In this document: positions 37,318-45,148 of the stretch, piece after piece
Position numbering within the stretch: the stretch's first letter is position 1
Layout of the letters: the number at the start of each line of letters is the position of its first letter
NCBI RefSeq assembly: GCF_024346455.1
Contig: NZ_JAGQCY010000001.1
Location: forward strand, 270,827-334,826
DNA from: Cyanobium sp. Aljojuca 7A6
GTDB lineage: Bacteria > Cyanobacteriota > Cyanobacteriia > PCC-6307 > Cyanobiaceae
DNA length: 64,000 bases
Direction of reading: 5' to 3'
Made by a program: the position numbers and the translations under genes
Notes under the pieces: generated by a model
Database searches by the model: none
The model's input: only the letters and a program-made list of their open reading frames with translations
Told to the model about the DNA's origin: nothing

Positions 37318-37401
37318 TGGGGGCAGGGGGACTTGAACCCCCACAGCCTTGCAGCCTGCGGATTTTAAGTCCGCTGCGTCTACCAATTTCGCCATGCCCC
37401 C
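37318..37401 (-). tRNA. trnL-UAA: tRNA-Leu (UAA), without intron
   Basis: The minus strand folds as a class II tRNA: acceptor GGGGGCA/TGCCCCC with discriminator A at 37318, D-loop GAAATTGGTAGACGC, anticodon stem-loop GCGGACTTAAAATCCGC (anticodon UAA), a long variable arm and T-arm GGGGGTTCAAGTCCCCC. The CCA end is not encoded. The group I intron that interrupts this tRNA in many cyanobacteria is absent, as is usual in the picocyanobacterial lineage. Confidence 0.95.
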
Positions 37402-37442
37402 GCGCCTGGATCCTAGATTCACTCCACTTCGCGACACCCCTG

Positions 37443-37694
37443 GTGGCCCTGAGCGGACCTCTGAGCGGCCTTTCGCTCGACACCCTGCTTGTGATCGGTG
37501 CCTACCTGGCTCTGGCCGGGGCTTACCTGGTGGTGGTGCCCCTGGCCCTCTACTGGTGGATGCACAGGCGCTGGACCGTGATGGGCAAGATCGAGCGCAC
37601 CGCCATTTATGGGCTGGTGTTCCTGTTCTTCCCTGGGTTGATCCTGTTCTCCCCCTTCCTCAACCTGCGCATGGCCGGCCAGGGCGAGGCCTGA
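37443..37694 (+). CDS. ndhL: NDH-1 complex subunit NdhL
   Basis: 83 residues from GTG 37443 ([20 protein letters not shown]). Two TM helices, [20 protein letters not shown] and [20 protein letters not shown], flank the conserved loop [17 protein letters not shown]. NdhL is a small oxygenic-photosynthesis-specific membrane subunit of the plastoquinone/ferredoxin NDH-1 complex used in cyclic electron flow and CO2 uptake. It begins the ndhL-DUF3007-trpA series, a recurrent picocyanobacterial order. No ATG is near the conserved start. Confidence 0.93.
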   Translation: MALSGPLSGLSLDTLLVIGAYLALAGAYLVVVPLALYWWMHRRWTVMGKIERTAIYGLVFLFFPGLILFSPFLNLRMAGQGEA

Positions 37695-37697
37695 TCC

Positions 37698-38033
37698 TTG
37701 ACTCGCGCACAGGCGATCCTGCTGGGATTGGTGGTTTTCGGCATCGGCGGGGGGGGCTACTGGGTGTTCCGCTCCAGCGGCCTGGAGGGCTTCTCCCCCG
37801 GCATCGCGGCTTCGGCCGTGCTGATGCTCGTGGTGCTGGGCTGGACGGCCAGCTACCTGCTGCGGGTGCTGGGCGGCAAGATGACGTACATGGAGCAGCG
37901 GCGCCGTTACCGAGCCGCCTACGACGCCGTCACCGACGAGGAGCTGCAGCGCAAGTTCGACGCCATGAGCCCCGAGGAGCAGGCCAAGCTGCTGGCCGAG
38001 GTGGGGCAGCTGCAGGCCGATGCGGAGATGTGA
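37698..38033 (+). CDS. DUF3007 family membrane protein
   Basis: 111 residues from TTG 37698, 3 nt after ndhL. Two TM helices (AILLGLVVFGIGGGGYWVF and IAASAVLMLVVLGWTASYLL) are followed by a charged C-terminal helix, KMTYMEQRRRYRAAYD through EVGQLQADAEM. The DUF3007 family occurs in cyanobacteria and chloroplasts, and its position next to ndhL suggests a thylakoid membrane role, perhaps with NDH-1; function is not established. Confidence 0.9.
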   Translation: MTRAQAILLGLVVFGIGGGGYWVFRSSGLEGFSPGIAASAVLMLVVLGWTASYLLRVLGGKMTYMEQRRRYRAAYDAVTDEELQRKFDAMSPEEQAKLLAEVGQLQADAEM

Positions 38034-38077
38034 AGACGACCCCATAGGCTCAGGGGCCCGTCCTGCCCTCCGGCCCG

Positions 38078-38923
38078 ATGAGCGTCGCTGCCACCGCCGG
38101 CCCTGCCACCGCCCCCACGCCGATCCAGCAGCGCTTCGCTGCCCTGCGGGCCGAGGGGCGCTGTGCCCTGATGCCCTTTCTGATGGCGGGGGATCCCGAT
38201 CTGACGGTCACCACCGCCAGCCTGCTGGCCCTGCAGGCCGCCGGCGCCGACCTGATCGAACTGGGCATCCCCTACAGCGATCCGCTGGCGGATGGCCCGG
38301 TGATCCAGGCCGCCGCCAGCCGCGCCCTGGCCTCCGGCACCACCCCGGGGCGGGTGCTGGACATGCTGGGCTCCCTGCGGGGCCAGCTCACCCTGCCGGT
38401 GGTGCTGTTCACCTACAGCAACCCCCTGCTCAACCGGGGTATGGAGAGCTTCTGCCGCGAGGCCGCCGCCGCCGGTGCCGCCGGCCTGGTGGTGCCCGAT
38501 CTCCCCTTGGAGGAGGCTCAGAAACTCTCCGGCATCGCGGCCGGCCATGGGCTGGATCTGGTGCTGCTCGTGGCCCCGAACACCCCGGCCGAGCGCATGG
38601 CCCGCATCCACACCGCCAGCCGCGGCTTCACCTATCTGGTGAGCGTCACCGGGGTGACGGGGGTGCGCACCAGTCTGGAAACGCGGGTGGGTCCGCTGGT
38701 GCAGCAGCTGCGGGAGCTGGGACCCACGCCGGTGGCCGTGGGCTTCGGCATCGCCACCGGCGAACAGGCCCTGCAGGTGCGCCGCTGGGGCGGCGACGGC
38801 GCCATCGTGGGCAGCGCCCTGGTGCGGCGCATGGCCCAGGCCCACCAGAGCGGGGCCGATGTGGCCGACGCTGCCGGTGTCTTTGCCGCCGAGCTGCGCG
38901 CCGCCCTCGATCAGCCGCTTTAG
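38078..38923 (+). CDS. trpA: Tryptophan synthase alpha subunit
   Basis: 281 residues. It converts indole-3-glycerol phosphate to indole and glyceraldehyde 3-phosphate in complex with TrpB. TIM-barrel marks: [13 protein letters not shown], the catalytic Glu in [20 protein letters not shown] (Glu and Asp), [45 protein letters not shown] and the phosphate loop [11 protein letters not shown]. An N-terminal Ala/Thr-rich stretch is lineage-typical. It is third in the ndhL block; other trp genes are not in the window. Confidence 0.97.
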   Translation: MSVAATAGPATAPTPIQQRFAALRAEGRCALMPFLMAGDPDLTVTTASLLALQAAGADLIELGIPYSDPLADGPVIQAAASRALASGTTPGRVLDMLGSLRGQLTLPVVLFTYSNPLLNRGMESFCREAAAAGAAGLVVPDLPLEEAQKLSGIAAGHGLDLVLLVAPNTPAERMARIHTASRGFTYLVSVTGVTGVRTSLETRVGPLVQQLRELGPTPVAVGFGIATGEQALQVRRWGGDGAIVGSALVRRMAQAHQSGADVADAAGVFAAELRAALDQPL

Positions 38924-38928
38924 CCGGG

Positions 38929-39033
38929 CTACAGCACAGGAGCGCAGGCGCTCAACGACAGCAGCAGCACCAGGGCGGCGAGCAACGACGCTGGGGCAAG
39001 CCAGGCCATGGGACGCGGGGCAGGGGTTCGCAT
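38929..39033 (-). CDS. Candidate 34-aa lipoprotein-like peptide
   Basis: ATG 39033 opens MRTPAPRPMAWLAPASLLAA, continues through a hydrophobic stretch and ends SLSACAPVL. The end LSAC is a good lipobox, leaving only a four- or five-residue mature peptide. It occupies the short gap between trpA and the methyltransferase gene on the opposite strand. It could be a genuine micro-lipoprotein or a chance reading frame in GC-rich DNA. Confidence 0.25.
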   Translation of the reverse strand: MRTPAPRPMAWLAPASLLAALVLLLSLSACAPVL

Positions 39034-39065
39034 GGCCGGAGAACAACTGATCCCATGATGGGCCG

Positions 39066-39704
39066 ATGGACCCCGATTCCCTGCCGTTTTCTCCCGCCTG
39101 CCTGCGTAACCAGGAGCCGATCCTGACGCAGCTGCGCCGGTGGATGCCCCCGGAGGCCAGGGTGCTGGAGGTGGGCTCGGGCAGCGGCCAACACGCCATC
39201 CACATGGCCCGCCATCTGCCGGGGGTGTGCTGGCAGCCCAGTGAGCGCTCCGAATCCCTGACCGGACTGGCCGGACGCATCGCCCTGGAGGGCCAGGCGG
39301 GCCTGGCCCCCGGGGCCCGGGTGGCACCGCCGCTGGCGCTGGATGTGACCGAGGCCCACTGGCCGGCCGGGCCCTTCGAGGTGGTTTTCACGGCCAACAC
39401 GCTGCACATCATGCCGGCGGCCGCTGTGCCCTACCTGCTGGCCGGCAGTGCCCGGGTACTGACCGTCGATGGCCTGCTGCTGATCTACGGCCCGTTTCGC
39501 TACGGCGATAGCCATACCGCCGCCAGCAATGGGGCCTTCGATGCCCATCTGCAACAGCTGGATCCGGCCATGGGGGTTCGCGACGCCGAGGAGCTCCAGG
39601 CCATGGCCTCCCGCCTGGGGCTGCACCTGCAGGCCGATGGGGCGATGCCGGCCAACAACCGCCTGCTGGTGTTTCAAAAGAGCCAAGAAGGGCGCGGAGA
39701 ATGA
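39066..39704 (+). CDS. DUF938 family SAM-dependent methyltransferase-like protein
   Basis: 212 residues. Class I methyltransferase motif I is VLEVGSGSGQHAIHMARHLPG; the DUF938 signatures are RNQEPIL near the N-terminus, WQPSERSESL, FTANTLHIMP and LLIYGPFRYGD with HTAASNGAFDAHL. The acceptor is unknown; proteins of this family are widespread in proteobacteria and picocyanobacteria. It is monocistronic in appearance, with the YciI-like gene 36 nt downstream on the same strand. Confidence 0.9.
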   Translation: MDPDSLPFSPACLRNQEPILTQLRRWMPPEARVLEVGSGSGQHAIHMARHLPGVCWQPSERSESLTGLAGRIALEGQAGLAPGARVAPPLALDVTEAHWPAGPFEVVFTANTLHIMPAAAVPYLLAGSARVLTVDGLLLIYGPFRYGDSHTAASNGAFDAHLQQLDPAMGVRDAEELQAMASRLGLHLQADGAMPANNRLLVFQKSQEGRGE

Positions 39705-39740
39705 AAGGCTGAGGGACGTTCCTCTCCCACCCCGCGGCCC

Positions 39741-40007
39741 ATGAAATTCGTCCTCTGGGGCACCTACGTCGCCGACGCCCTTGAGCGCCGCACCCCCTAC
39801 CGCGACGAGCATCTGGCCGGACTGAAACGCCAGAAAGAGGAGGGTGTGCTGCTCACCCTGGGGCCCACCGCCGACACCAGCCACGTCTTCGGCCTCTACG
39901 AAGCCGACGAGCAGGCGACGGTGGAGAGCCTCGTCAAAGGTGACATCTACTGGCGCCAGGGCATCTGGACGGCCGTGGAGATCTATCCCTGGATCCAGGC
40001 CTTCTAA
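39741..40007 (+). CDS. YciI-like small protein
   Basis: 88 residues, MKFVLWGTYVADALERRTPY. The dimeric ferredoxin-like fold of YciI proteins is indicated by YRDEHLAGLKRQKEEGVLL, TLGPTADTSHVFGLYEA and YWRQGIWTAVEIYPW. The conserved His/Asp pair (REH/DEH) is typical of the possible active site. Biochemical function in this family is mostly unknown; some members are chlorohydrolase- or dehydrase-like domains. Confidence 0.88.
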   Translation: MKFVLWGTYVADALERRTPYRDEHLAGLKRQKEEGVLLTLGPTADTSHVFGLYEADEQATVESLVKGDIYWRQGIWTAVEIYPWIQAF

Positions 40008-40028
40008 GCCACGCGGAAGCGAGGGGCT

Positions 40029-40424
40029 TCAGCTGCGGGGCCAGCCGGCCTGGGCCTGCTGCCACACCCAGGCGGCCACCGCGTCGGCCCCGCCGTCACC
40101 GAGGGCCTCGCCGTAGCCGCCCATCTGGCCGATTCCTGCGGCGGCGATCGTGGCGATCACCGCTGGATTGGCGGCGCCATTGCGCTCCAACGCTGCCAGC
40201 TTCAATGTCTTGCCGCGGCGGATGATGTTGCCCCCCTGGGCATGGCAGCCGATGCAGTGGGCCTCAAACAAGCGGCCGCCCGTATCTCGACGGGCGACCT
40301 CAGAATCGAGGGCCTCCAACGCGAAGGCTGGCCCTGGGAAGCCAAGGGCCGCTGGCGGCAGGATCAGGGCCAGCAGCAGAAGCAGGCCCACCAACAGCGA
40401 CAGCAGCGGACGCCAGCGGATCAA
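40029..40424 (-). CDS. Small c-type cytochrome, c6/c6C-like
   Basis: 131 residues with a signal peptide (LLVGLLLLLALILPPAALGF then FALEALD) and one haem-binding motif, FEAHCIGCHAQGGNIIRRGKT. The distal Met ligand is in GIGQMGGYGEAL. KTLKLAALERNG is like the cytochrome c6B/c6C branch rather than the main plastocyanin-replacing c6. It acts in the thylakoid lumen or periplasm as a soluble electron carrier; the partner is unknown. The start codon overlaps the cyAbrB stop (ATGA), so both are probably made from one mRNA. Confidence 0.9.
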   Translation of the reverse strand: MIRWRPLLSLLVGLLLLLALILPPAALGFPGPAFALEALDSEVARRDTGGRLFEAHCIGCHAQGGNIIRRGKTLKLAALERNGAANPAVIATIAAAGIGQMGGYGEALGDGGADAVAAWVWQQAQAGWPRS

Positions 40425-40783
40425 TCCTCTTCGTCGGCGCTGCCGGCGGGGATCAGGCGAATCTGTTTGCGGCCGAGCTTGATCTCGAACTCATCGCCGG
40501 GCTTGAGATCAAGCATGGCGGTGTAGGCCTTGCCGATGAGCAGATTGCCGTTGCCCTGCACCGTGGCCACATAGCTGAGTTTGCGGCCGCCTTTGCCGAC
40601 CTTGCCGGCCGCACCGAATTCGACCCCTTTGGCCTCCAACAGGGCCTCGTAGAAGGCGGTGAAGTTCAGGCGCTCGGCGCCATCCTTCTTGGTGGAAACA
40701 TAGCCACAGGCCCGTACGATCTCCGACTTGCCGACATCGCCGAGTTCCTTGACCTTGGCCAGCAATTCCGATCCAGTCAGCAT
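40421..40783 (-). CDS. Cyanobacterial AbrB-like transcription regulator (cyAbrB)
   Basis: 120 residues. The N-terminal conserved cyAbrB part LTGSELLAKVKELGDVGKSE and LNFTAFYEALLEAKG is followed by a C-terminal swapped-hairpin-like domain, NGNLLIGKAYTAMLDLKPGD and EFEIKLGRKQIRLIP. cyAbrB proteins are global regulators of carbon/nitrogen genes, and in Synechocystis an AbrB-like protein binds the hox promoter region (literature knowledge); a link to the hox island here is plausible but unproven. Upstream 100 nt are AT-rich with an obvious promoter-like region (TAGAACTAAAACATACA) shared with the divergent acetyltransferase. Confidence 0.92.
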   Translation of the reverse strand: MLTGSELLAKVKELGDVGKSEIVRACGYVSTKKDGAERLNFTAFYEALLEAKGVEFGAAGKVGKGGRKLSYVATVQGNGNLLIGKAYTAMLDLKPGDEFEIKLGRKQIRLIPAGSADEED

Positions 40784-40886
40784 GGTATGTACGCGGTGTC
40801 GTGAGTGAGGTTAGAACTAAAACATACACCAGCGTGATCAGCCTTGTGCCGAAAGCGGCGACAATCCATGCACATTCACCGCCGCG

Positions 40887-41363
40887 ATGCTGCCGATCCG
40901 TCCACTGCGCCCCGATGATTGCCTGCAACTGATCGCCGTGTATCACGAATCGGTCATCAGCCAGGCCGGGAACCTCTACAGCCCGTTACAGATCGAGGCC
41001 TGGTCACAACAGGCGAGTCGCAATGATGACTTCCGGTCGTCATTGCTACGCGGCCATGGGTTGGTGAGCTGTGCCAACGACGACGACACGATCATCGAAG
41101 CGTTTGCCCTTCTTGATCCCAGCGACCGGCTCGCCCTGCTGTACTGCCGTGGCCGCTCCAGCCGCCAGGGACGCTCTGGTGCCCTGCTGGAGGCCCTGGA
41201 GCAGCACGCCCGCAACCGGGGGGTGAGGCGCCTGCGCACCGAGGCCAGCCAGCTGTCACGGCCGCTGCTGGAGCGGCGGGGCTGGGTGGTGGACGGGGAA
41301 GAAACGGTGCTCCTGGGCGGCGTCTCCTTTCTGCGCTGGCGGATGGGCAAGGATCTGCTCTGA
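40887..41363 (+). CDS. GNAT family N-acetyltransferase
   Basis: 158 residues, MLPIRPLRPDDCLQLIAVYH. It has the GNAT order: beta1 IRPLRPDD, a helical acceptor lid (ESVISQAGNLYSPLQIEAW), the acetyl-CoA loop RGRSSRQGRSGALLEALEQ (Q/RxxGxG/A-like) and beta5-alpha4 GVRRLRTEASQLSRPLLERRGW. The acceptor is not predictable. It diverges from cyAbrB and is followed by the Nif11-cupin gene 18 nt downstream, suggesting cotranscription of those two. Confidence 0.85.
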   Translation: MLPIRPLRPDDCLQLIAVYHESVISQAGNLYSPLQIEAWSQQASRNDDFRSSLLRGHGLVSCANDDDTIIEAFALLDPSDRLALLYCRGRSSRQGRSGALLEALEQHARNRGVRRLRTEASQLSRPLLERRGWVVDGEETVLLGGVSFLRWRMGKDLL

Positions 41364-41381
41364 CGCCAGAGCACCTCCCCC

Positions 41382-41927
41382 ATGGCCGAAGCCCAGCTGC
41401 AGCAGTTCCTGGAGAAGGTGCGCCAGCTCAACGCCTTCGTGGCCCGCAGCGAGGCCGATCCCGCCCTGAGAGCGGCCCTGCGCGACTGTGGTGATCACCA
41501 TCAGGTGGTGGCCCTGGCCCGCTCCTGCGGCTTCGAGATCGGCCGCCGCTGGGGCGAGGCACCATCGGGCGACCGGGCCGGTGCCTCCCTGGTGCAGAGC
41601 CCCTGCCCTGCCGCAGGGGAGGAAGTGACAACGGTGCTGCTGCAGACCCCGCAGCTGCGGCTGGAGCGGATCCACTCCTGCAGCGCCTCCAGCCCGGAGG
41701 GTTTCTGGTACGACCAGACGGAGCACGAGTGGGTGCTGCTGCTGCAGGGCAGTGCCCAGTTGCAGTTCGCCGATGAGCCCGAAGCCCGCTCCCTGGCCTG
41801 CGGCGAGGCCCTGCTGATCAGTGCGGGCCGGCGGCACCGGCTGCTGGCGAGTGACCCGGCTCCTGGAACGATCTGGCTGGCCCTGTTCTGGACGCCCCAT
41901 CCCGCTGACTCACTTCCGACTCATTGA
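41382..41927 (+). CDS. Nif11 leader-like domain fused to a cupin domain
   Basis: 181 residues. Residues about 1-60 match the Nif11 module (LQQFLEKVRQLNAFVARSEA, ALRDCGDHHQVVALARSCGF). Nif11 is best known as the leader region of ribosomally made, modified peptides. Instead of a core peptide, residues about 80-175 form a cupin: FWYDQTEHEWVLLLQGSAQL, LACGEALLISAGRRHRL and WLALFWTPHP. EHEW and RRHR supply possible metal His ligands. The architecture suggests a regulatory or enzymatic protein rather than a precursor peptide. The last 110 nt overlap the end of the convergent psiE-like gene. Confidence 0.85.
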   Translation: MAEAQLQQFLEKVRQLNAFVARSEADPALRAALRDCGDHHQVVALARSCGFEIGRRWGEAPSGDRAGASLVQSPCPAAGEEVTTVLLQTPQLRLERIHSCSASSPEGFWYDQTEHEWVLLLQGSAQLQFADEPEARSLACGEALLISAGRRHRLLASDPAPGTIWLALFWTPHPADSLPTH

Positions 41928-42354
41928 CGCGGCGCACCATCCAGAAGGCCGCCGCCAGGCACACCACGGCCACCCCAAGACCCACCACCAGCATCGGTTT
42001 GTTCTCGGCGTTCGGGGGCAGCACGATCACCTTCCGGGCCACGGCGGTGATGGCGGTGAGCAGCACCAGTTCGATCTGCACCACGTGGCGGCGCAGGTAG
42101 GAGGTGATGTTCTGCAGCACCTCGATGGCGATCAGCAGGTTGAGCAGATCGCCGAGCACGGCGATGAGGCCCTCCCCCACCCAGCGCCGGGCCGGGTCGA
42201 ACAGCTGAACGACGACCTCGACGGTGAACTTGAGGGCCGCCACCGCCAGCACCAGAAACAGCACGGCGGCCAGCAACTTGGCCACCAGGCGCTCGCCCCG
42301 GTCGATCAGGCGCAGAAAGATCGTGTCCTGGAAGATCCGCTGCAGACGTGGCAT
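41818..42354 (-). CDS. PsiE-family membrane protein
   Basis: 178 residues. The phosphate-starvation-inducible E family is recognised from four TM segments and LLNLLIAIEVLQNITSYLRR plus VQIELVLLTAITAVARKVIVLP. Its function is unknown; the name derives from E. coli psiE. A 35-residue hydrophilic C-terminal extension (VSQRDGASRTGPARSFQEPG and beyond) overlaps the convergent Nif11-cupin gene and may be an unconstrained tail. The ATG shares one base with the stop of the upstream secreted-protein gene (TGATG). Confidence 0.88.
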   Translation of the reverse strand: MPRLQRIFQDTIFLRLIDRGERLVAKLLAAVLFLVLAVAALKFTVEVVVQLFDPARRWVGEGLIAVLGDLLNLLIAIEVLQNITSYLRRHVVQIELVLLTAITAVARKVIVLPPNAENKPMLVVGLGVAVVCLAAAFWMVRRVNESEVSQRDGASRTGPARSFQEPGHSPAAGAAGPH

Positions 42355-42605
42355 CAGTTCTTGAACGGCTGGTAGTTGGGTTGGGCCGGTGTGTCACTGG
42401 GGGGATTCTCGATCACCGTGTCGCAGGTGACGGAGCCATCGGCGCCGGTGACGCAGTTGGTGGGCTTGATCTTGGTTTCCGGCCCCACATTGCCACCACG
42501 CTTGAGCATGAAGGACTCCACCTGGGCCTGGGCCGCGCCGGAGACGCACAGGCCGGCAACCAGGGCAGCGGCGGCCCGCAGGGACCAGGGGAAGGTGACG
42601 TTCAT
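42354..42605 (-). CDS. Small secreted hypothetical protein
   Basis: 83 residues from ATG 42605. A signal peptide (WSLRAAAALVAGLCVSGAAQA) precedes a short mature part with two Cys (KPTNCVTGADGSVTCDTVIE) that could form one disulphide, and a Pro-rich end. This resembles a small exported protein seen in Synechococcus genomes, but I cannot name a family. It is translationally coupled to the PsiE-like gene by a TGATG overlap. Confidence 0.7.
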   Translation of the reverse strand: MNVTFPWSLRAAAALVAGLCVSGAAQAQVESFMLKRGGNVGPETKIKPTNCVTGADGSVTCDTVIENPPSDTPAQPNYQPFKN

Positions 42606-42697
42606 GGCGGTGGTCGTCGGCGCAGGGCCGCAGAAGCGTTCAACCCCCACTCTGGAGGCTGGTCGCCTGGCCCGCCAGCACCGCGGCCCGCTGGCCT

Positions 42698-43039
42698 TCA
42701 GGCCCCGCCGTCGGCGCGGATTTCCTGCAACAGCAGGTCGAGCTGCCCCATCGAATTCGCCAACGGATCGTTGGCAGCATCGACGTCGGGGTCCTCGCCG
42801 GGCTCCTCGGCCAGCCACTGGGCCTCGATGGCACAGAGGCGCTCGGCCAGCCCCGCCGCGCCCTGGCGGCTCCAGGTGCGCTGCAGCTCCTCGAGCAGCA
42901 CGGGCATGCGGATCGAACCGGCCCTCAGGGCCCGACGCAGATCCGACTGGGTGCGGCCGGTGAGCCGCAACCAGTCCTTGAGAAGGCTCTGGAGCTCGTC
43001 GAGCTGCTCCGGGCTGAGGGAGGGGGCGGACGCCTGCAT
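42698..43039 (-). CDS. Conserved hypothetical protein, helical and acidic (113 aa)
   Basis: MQASAPSLSPEQLDELQSLL opens a helical, Leu/Glu-rich protein; RLTGRTQSDLRRALRAGSIR has a helix-turn-helix look, and the remainder is acidic (EEPGEDPDVDAANDPLAN). No recognised domain; a small DNA- or protein-binding role is a guess. It starts 9 nt after the end of the YkvA-like gene on the same strand, so the two probably form an operon. Confidence 0.75.
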   Translation of the reverse strand: MQASAPSLSPEQLDELQSLLKDWLRLTGRTQSDLRRALRAGSIRMPVLLEELQRTWSRQGAAGLAERLCAIEAQWLAEEPGEDPDVDAANDPLANSMGQLDLLLQEIRADGGA

Positions 43040-43048
43040 CGCCGGACC

Positions 43049-43426
43049 TTACCCCTGCTGGCGGAAGAGGGGGAACCAGCGATCCAGCCGGCTCTGGGCC
43101 CGGGCGCGGATCGCCGGGGTGCGGTGGGTGCCGCAGAGCCCCAGCAGGGCCGTGAGGGCCACCATGTCGTCACTGAAGCCGGCCGCCGGGATGAAGTCGG
43201 GGATCAGGTCGAGGGGCAGCAGCAGGTAGGTGAGGGCCGCCAGCACGGTGAGCCGCACCTGGGGAGGGGTGCTGCCATCCATCAGCAGCTCCACGCACTC
43301 GAAGGCGGGGCGGGCGATGGTGCGGCCGGCCCGGCGCAGCAGCCTCACCAGCAGCGCTTCATCGAGAACGGCGCTCTCCAGCACCTCGGTATCGACGGGC
43401 GCCTGATCAGCGGGAGCAACAGCCAT
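43049..43426 (-). CDS. YkvA/DUF1232 family membrane protein
   Basis: 125 residues. The family signature LTYLLLPLDLIPDFIPAAGF with SDDMVALTALLGLC is present around residues 66-98, with an N-terminal cytosolic helix. Proteins of this type are small membrane proteins of unknown function in bacteria and plants. Located between the sigma factor gene and the 113-aa gene, all on the minus strand, with a 91-nt gap to the former. Confidence 0.9.
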   Translation of the reverse strand: MAVAPADQAPVDTEVLESAVLDEALLVRLLRRAGRTIARPAFECVELLMDGSTPPQVRLTVLAALTYLLLPLDLIPDFIPAAGFSDDMVALTALLGLCGTHRTPAIRARAQSRLDRWFPLFRQQG

Positions 43427-43517
43427 GGCGATCTGCTCAAAAAATGGGACGCGCCATCGGGTCGGCGTCCGTTCATTCTGTGGGCCCCACAGGCCGATTC
43501 ACGAGGGGCGGATGTCC

Positions 43518-44444
43518 CTACGTGCAGTCGTCGACCAGGCCGCTCTCGATGCCGGTCTTGCGCAGCTTGCGCAGGGCCCGCTGCACCACCTGGCGGCAGT
43601 ACTCGCGGCTGCACTCCAGCTGGCGGGCCACCTCGGCCAGGGTGCGCCACTCGTGGCTGCCGTCGAGCCCGAAACGCAGCATCACCACCGTGCGCTCCTT
43701 GGGGGTGAGGTTGGACTTCTCCAACAGCGTCCACACTGATTCGGTGCGCTCGGCCTGCTCGGCCCGCTCCATCGGCGCCGGCTCATTGCTGGGCAGCACA
43801 TCGACGAGCTCGGAGGGATCGGCCTTGGAGCGCACGGCCCCCTGCAGGCTGACGGTGACGCTGCGCAGCTCGCAGCCCAGCAGGTCTTCCACCTCGGCCA
43901 CGGGCAGCCCCATGGCGGTGGCCAGCTCACCGGCGTTGGGGGAATGGCCGTGGGACTGGAGATGGCGCGCCTTGGCGGCCCGCAACCGGGTGAGCTTCTC
44001 GTTGACGTTGACGGGAATGCGGATTGTGCGGCTCTGGGTGGAGAGGGCCCGGTTCAGCCCCTGACGAATCCACCAGTAGGCATAGGTGCTGAAACGGTGA
44101 CCACGGGTGGGATCAAACTTTTCGACGGCGCGGGTCAGACCGATGGTGCCTTCCTGGATCAGATCAAGTAAATCGAGGCCCTTGCCCTGATAGCGCTTGG
44201 CGAGATTGACGACCAGCCGCAGGTTGGCTGTCACCATTTGCTGTTTGGCCCGCTCGCCGTTGCGCATGGTGCGCTTTTCGAGATCGTCGTAGTCGCAGGC
44301 CGGGCCGCTGCCGCCCGCCTCGGAACAGCGTTCCTGCAGGCTCACCATGGCCTGCACTTTTCGCCCAAGGGTGAGCTCCTGCTCAGGGGTGAGCAGCTGA
44401 TGGCGGCCAATCTCGCCGAGAAAGGCACTGAGGGAACTCGCCAT
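43518..44444 (-). CDS. RpoD/SigA-family alternative sigma factor (group 2 type)
   Basis: 308 residues from ATG 44444 (MASSLSAFLGEIGRHQLLTP). Region 1.2 is TPEQELTLGRKVQ; 2.1-2.4 include NLRLVVNLAKRYQGKGLDLL, IQEGTIGLTRAVEKFDPTRG and FSTYAYWWIRQGLNRAL; 3 is RTIRIPVNVNEKLTRL; 4.2 contains LTPKERTVVMLRFGLDG and TLAEVARQLECSREYCRQV. The acidic N-terminal region of the primary SigA is absent, so this is one of the stress/alternative group 2 factors. An upstream ATG at 44546 gives a non-homologous 34-residue extension and is rejected. Confidence 0.93.
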   Translation of the reverse strand: MASSLSAFLGEIGRHQLLTPEQELTLGRKVQAMVSLQERCSEAGGSGPACDYDDLEKRTMRNGERAKQQMVTANLRLVVNLAKRYQGKGLDLLDLIQEGTIGLTRAVEKFDPTRGHRFSTYAYWWIRQGLNRALSTQSRTIRIPVNVNEKLTRLRAAKARHLQSHGHSPNAGELATAMGLPVAEVEDLLGCELRSVTVSLQGAVRSKADPSELVDVLPSNEPAPMERAEQAERTESVWTLLEKSNLTPKERTVVMLRFGLDGSHEWRTLAEVARQLECSREYCRQVVQRALRKLRKTGIESGLVDDCT

Positions 44445-44476
44445 GGAGCCTCTGAATCGATACGTTGAACCTACGG

Positions 44477-44501
44477 TTGTTTCTGGATGTTCCTGAAACA
44501 A
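44477..44501 (-). promoter_or_regulatory. Inverted repeat in the leader of the sigma factor gene
   Basis: TTGTTTC (44477-44483) and GAAACAA (44495-44501) are perfect inverse complements separated by 11 nt, 33 nt upstream of the sigma factor ATG. It could be an operator or leader hairpin. The 215-nt divergent region 44445-44659 otherwise shows only an AT-rich stretch suitable for promoters. Confidence 0.3.
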
Positions 44502-44659
44502 ACAGAAAGCCTTCAGTGTTCCGTTGCGGCTTCCACATATCGCCAACTCTTTCCCTATTTCCTACTGATTTCAATCTGAGCTCCAGGCCGTGATCGCCTA
44601 GGGGCCCGGTGGCCCGGAGCCAGCCGCTACCGTCCGGGGCGATCCCCTGACACCAGCCG

Positions 44660-45148
44660 ATGGCCGGGCTTCTCTCGATCCCCTCCGAGGTGCTCTCCAG
44701 CGCCGGGGTGGCCTATGTGCACTACCTGAGCTTCATGGTCTGCTTCGGCGCCCTGGTGCTGGAGCGGCGCCTGATCCGGCCCGACCCGGACCGCAAGGAC
44801 GCGATCCTGATGGTGATCACGGACGTGACCTACGGCCTGGCCGCCCTGGGGGTGCTGCTGAGCGGCATCCTGCGGGTGCTGTATTTCGGCCAGGGCTCCA
44901 GCTTCTACACCGAGAACCCCCTGTTCTGGTGGAAGGTGGGCACCTACCTGGCGGTGGGCGCCCTGTCGCTGTACCCCACCATCACCTACATCCTCTGGGC
45001 CATCCCCCTGCGCAAGGGGGAGCTCCCGAAGGTGAGTGAGGCCCTGGCCAACCGCCTGCGCTGGGTGCTCAACATCGAGCTGGCGGGCTTCGCCGCCATC
45101 CCTCTGATGGCCGCCCTGATGGCCCGCGGAGTGGGACTGGCGGGCTGA
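44660..45148 (+). CDS. DUF2214 family membrane protein
   Basis: 162 residues with four TM helices (AYVHYLSFMVCFGALVLE, ITDVTYGLAALGVLLSGIL, WWKVGTYLAVGALSLYPTI, IELAGFAAIPLMAALMA). The pattern with His in TM1, RVLYFGQGSSFYTENPLFWW and TITYILW fits DUF2214, a membrane family of unknown role found in cyanobacteria and proteobacteria. Its stop shares a base with the next ATG (TGATG), coupling it to the secreted protease gene. Confidence 0.88.
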   Translation: MAGLLSIPSEVLSSAGVAYVHYLSFMVCFGALVLERRLIRPDPDRKDAILMVITDVTYGLAALGVLLSGILRVLYFGQGSSFYTENPLFWWKVGTYLAVGALSLYPTITYILWAIPLRKGELPKVSEALANRLRWVLNIELAGFAAIPLMAALMARGVGLAG

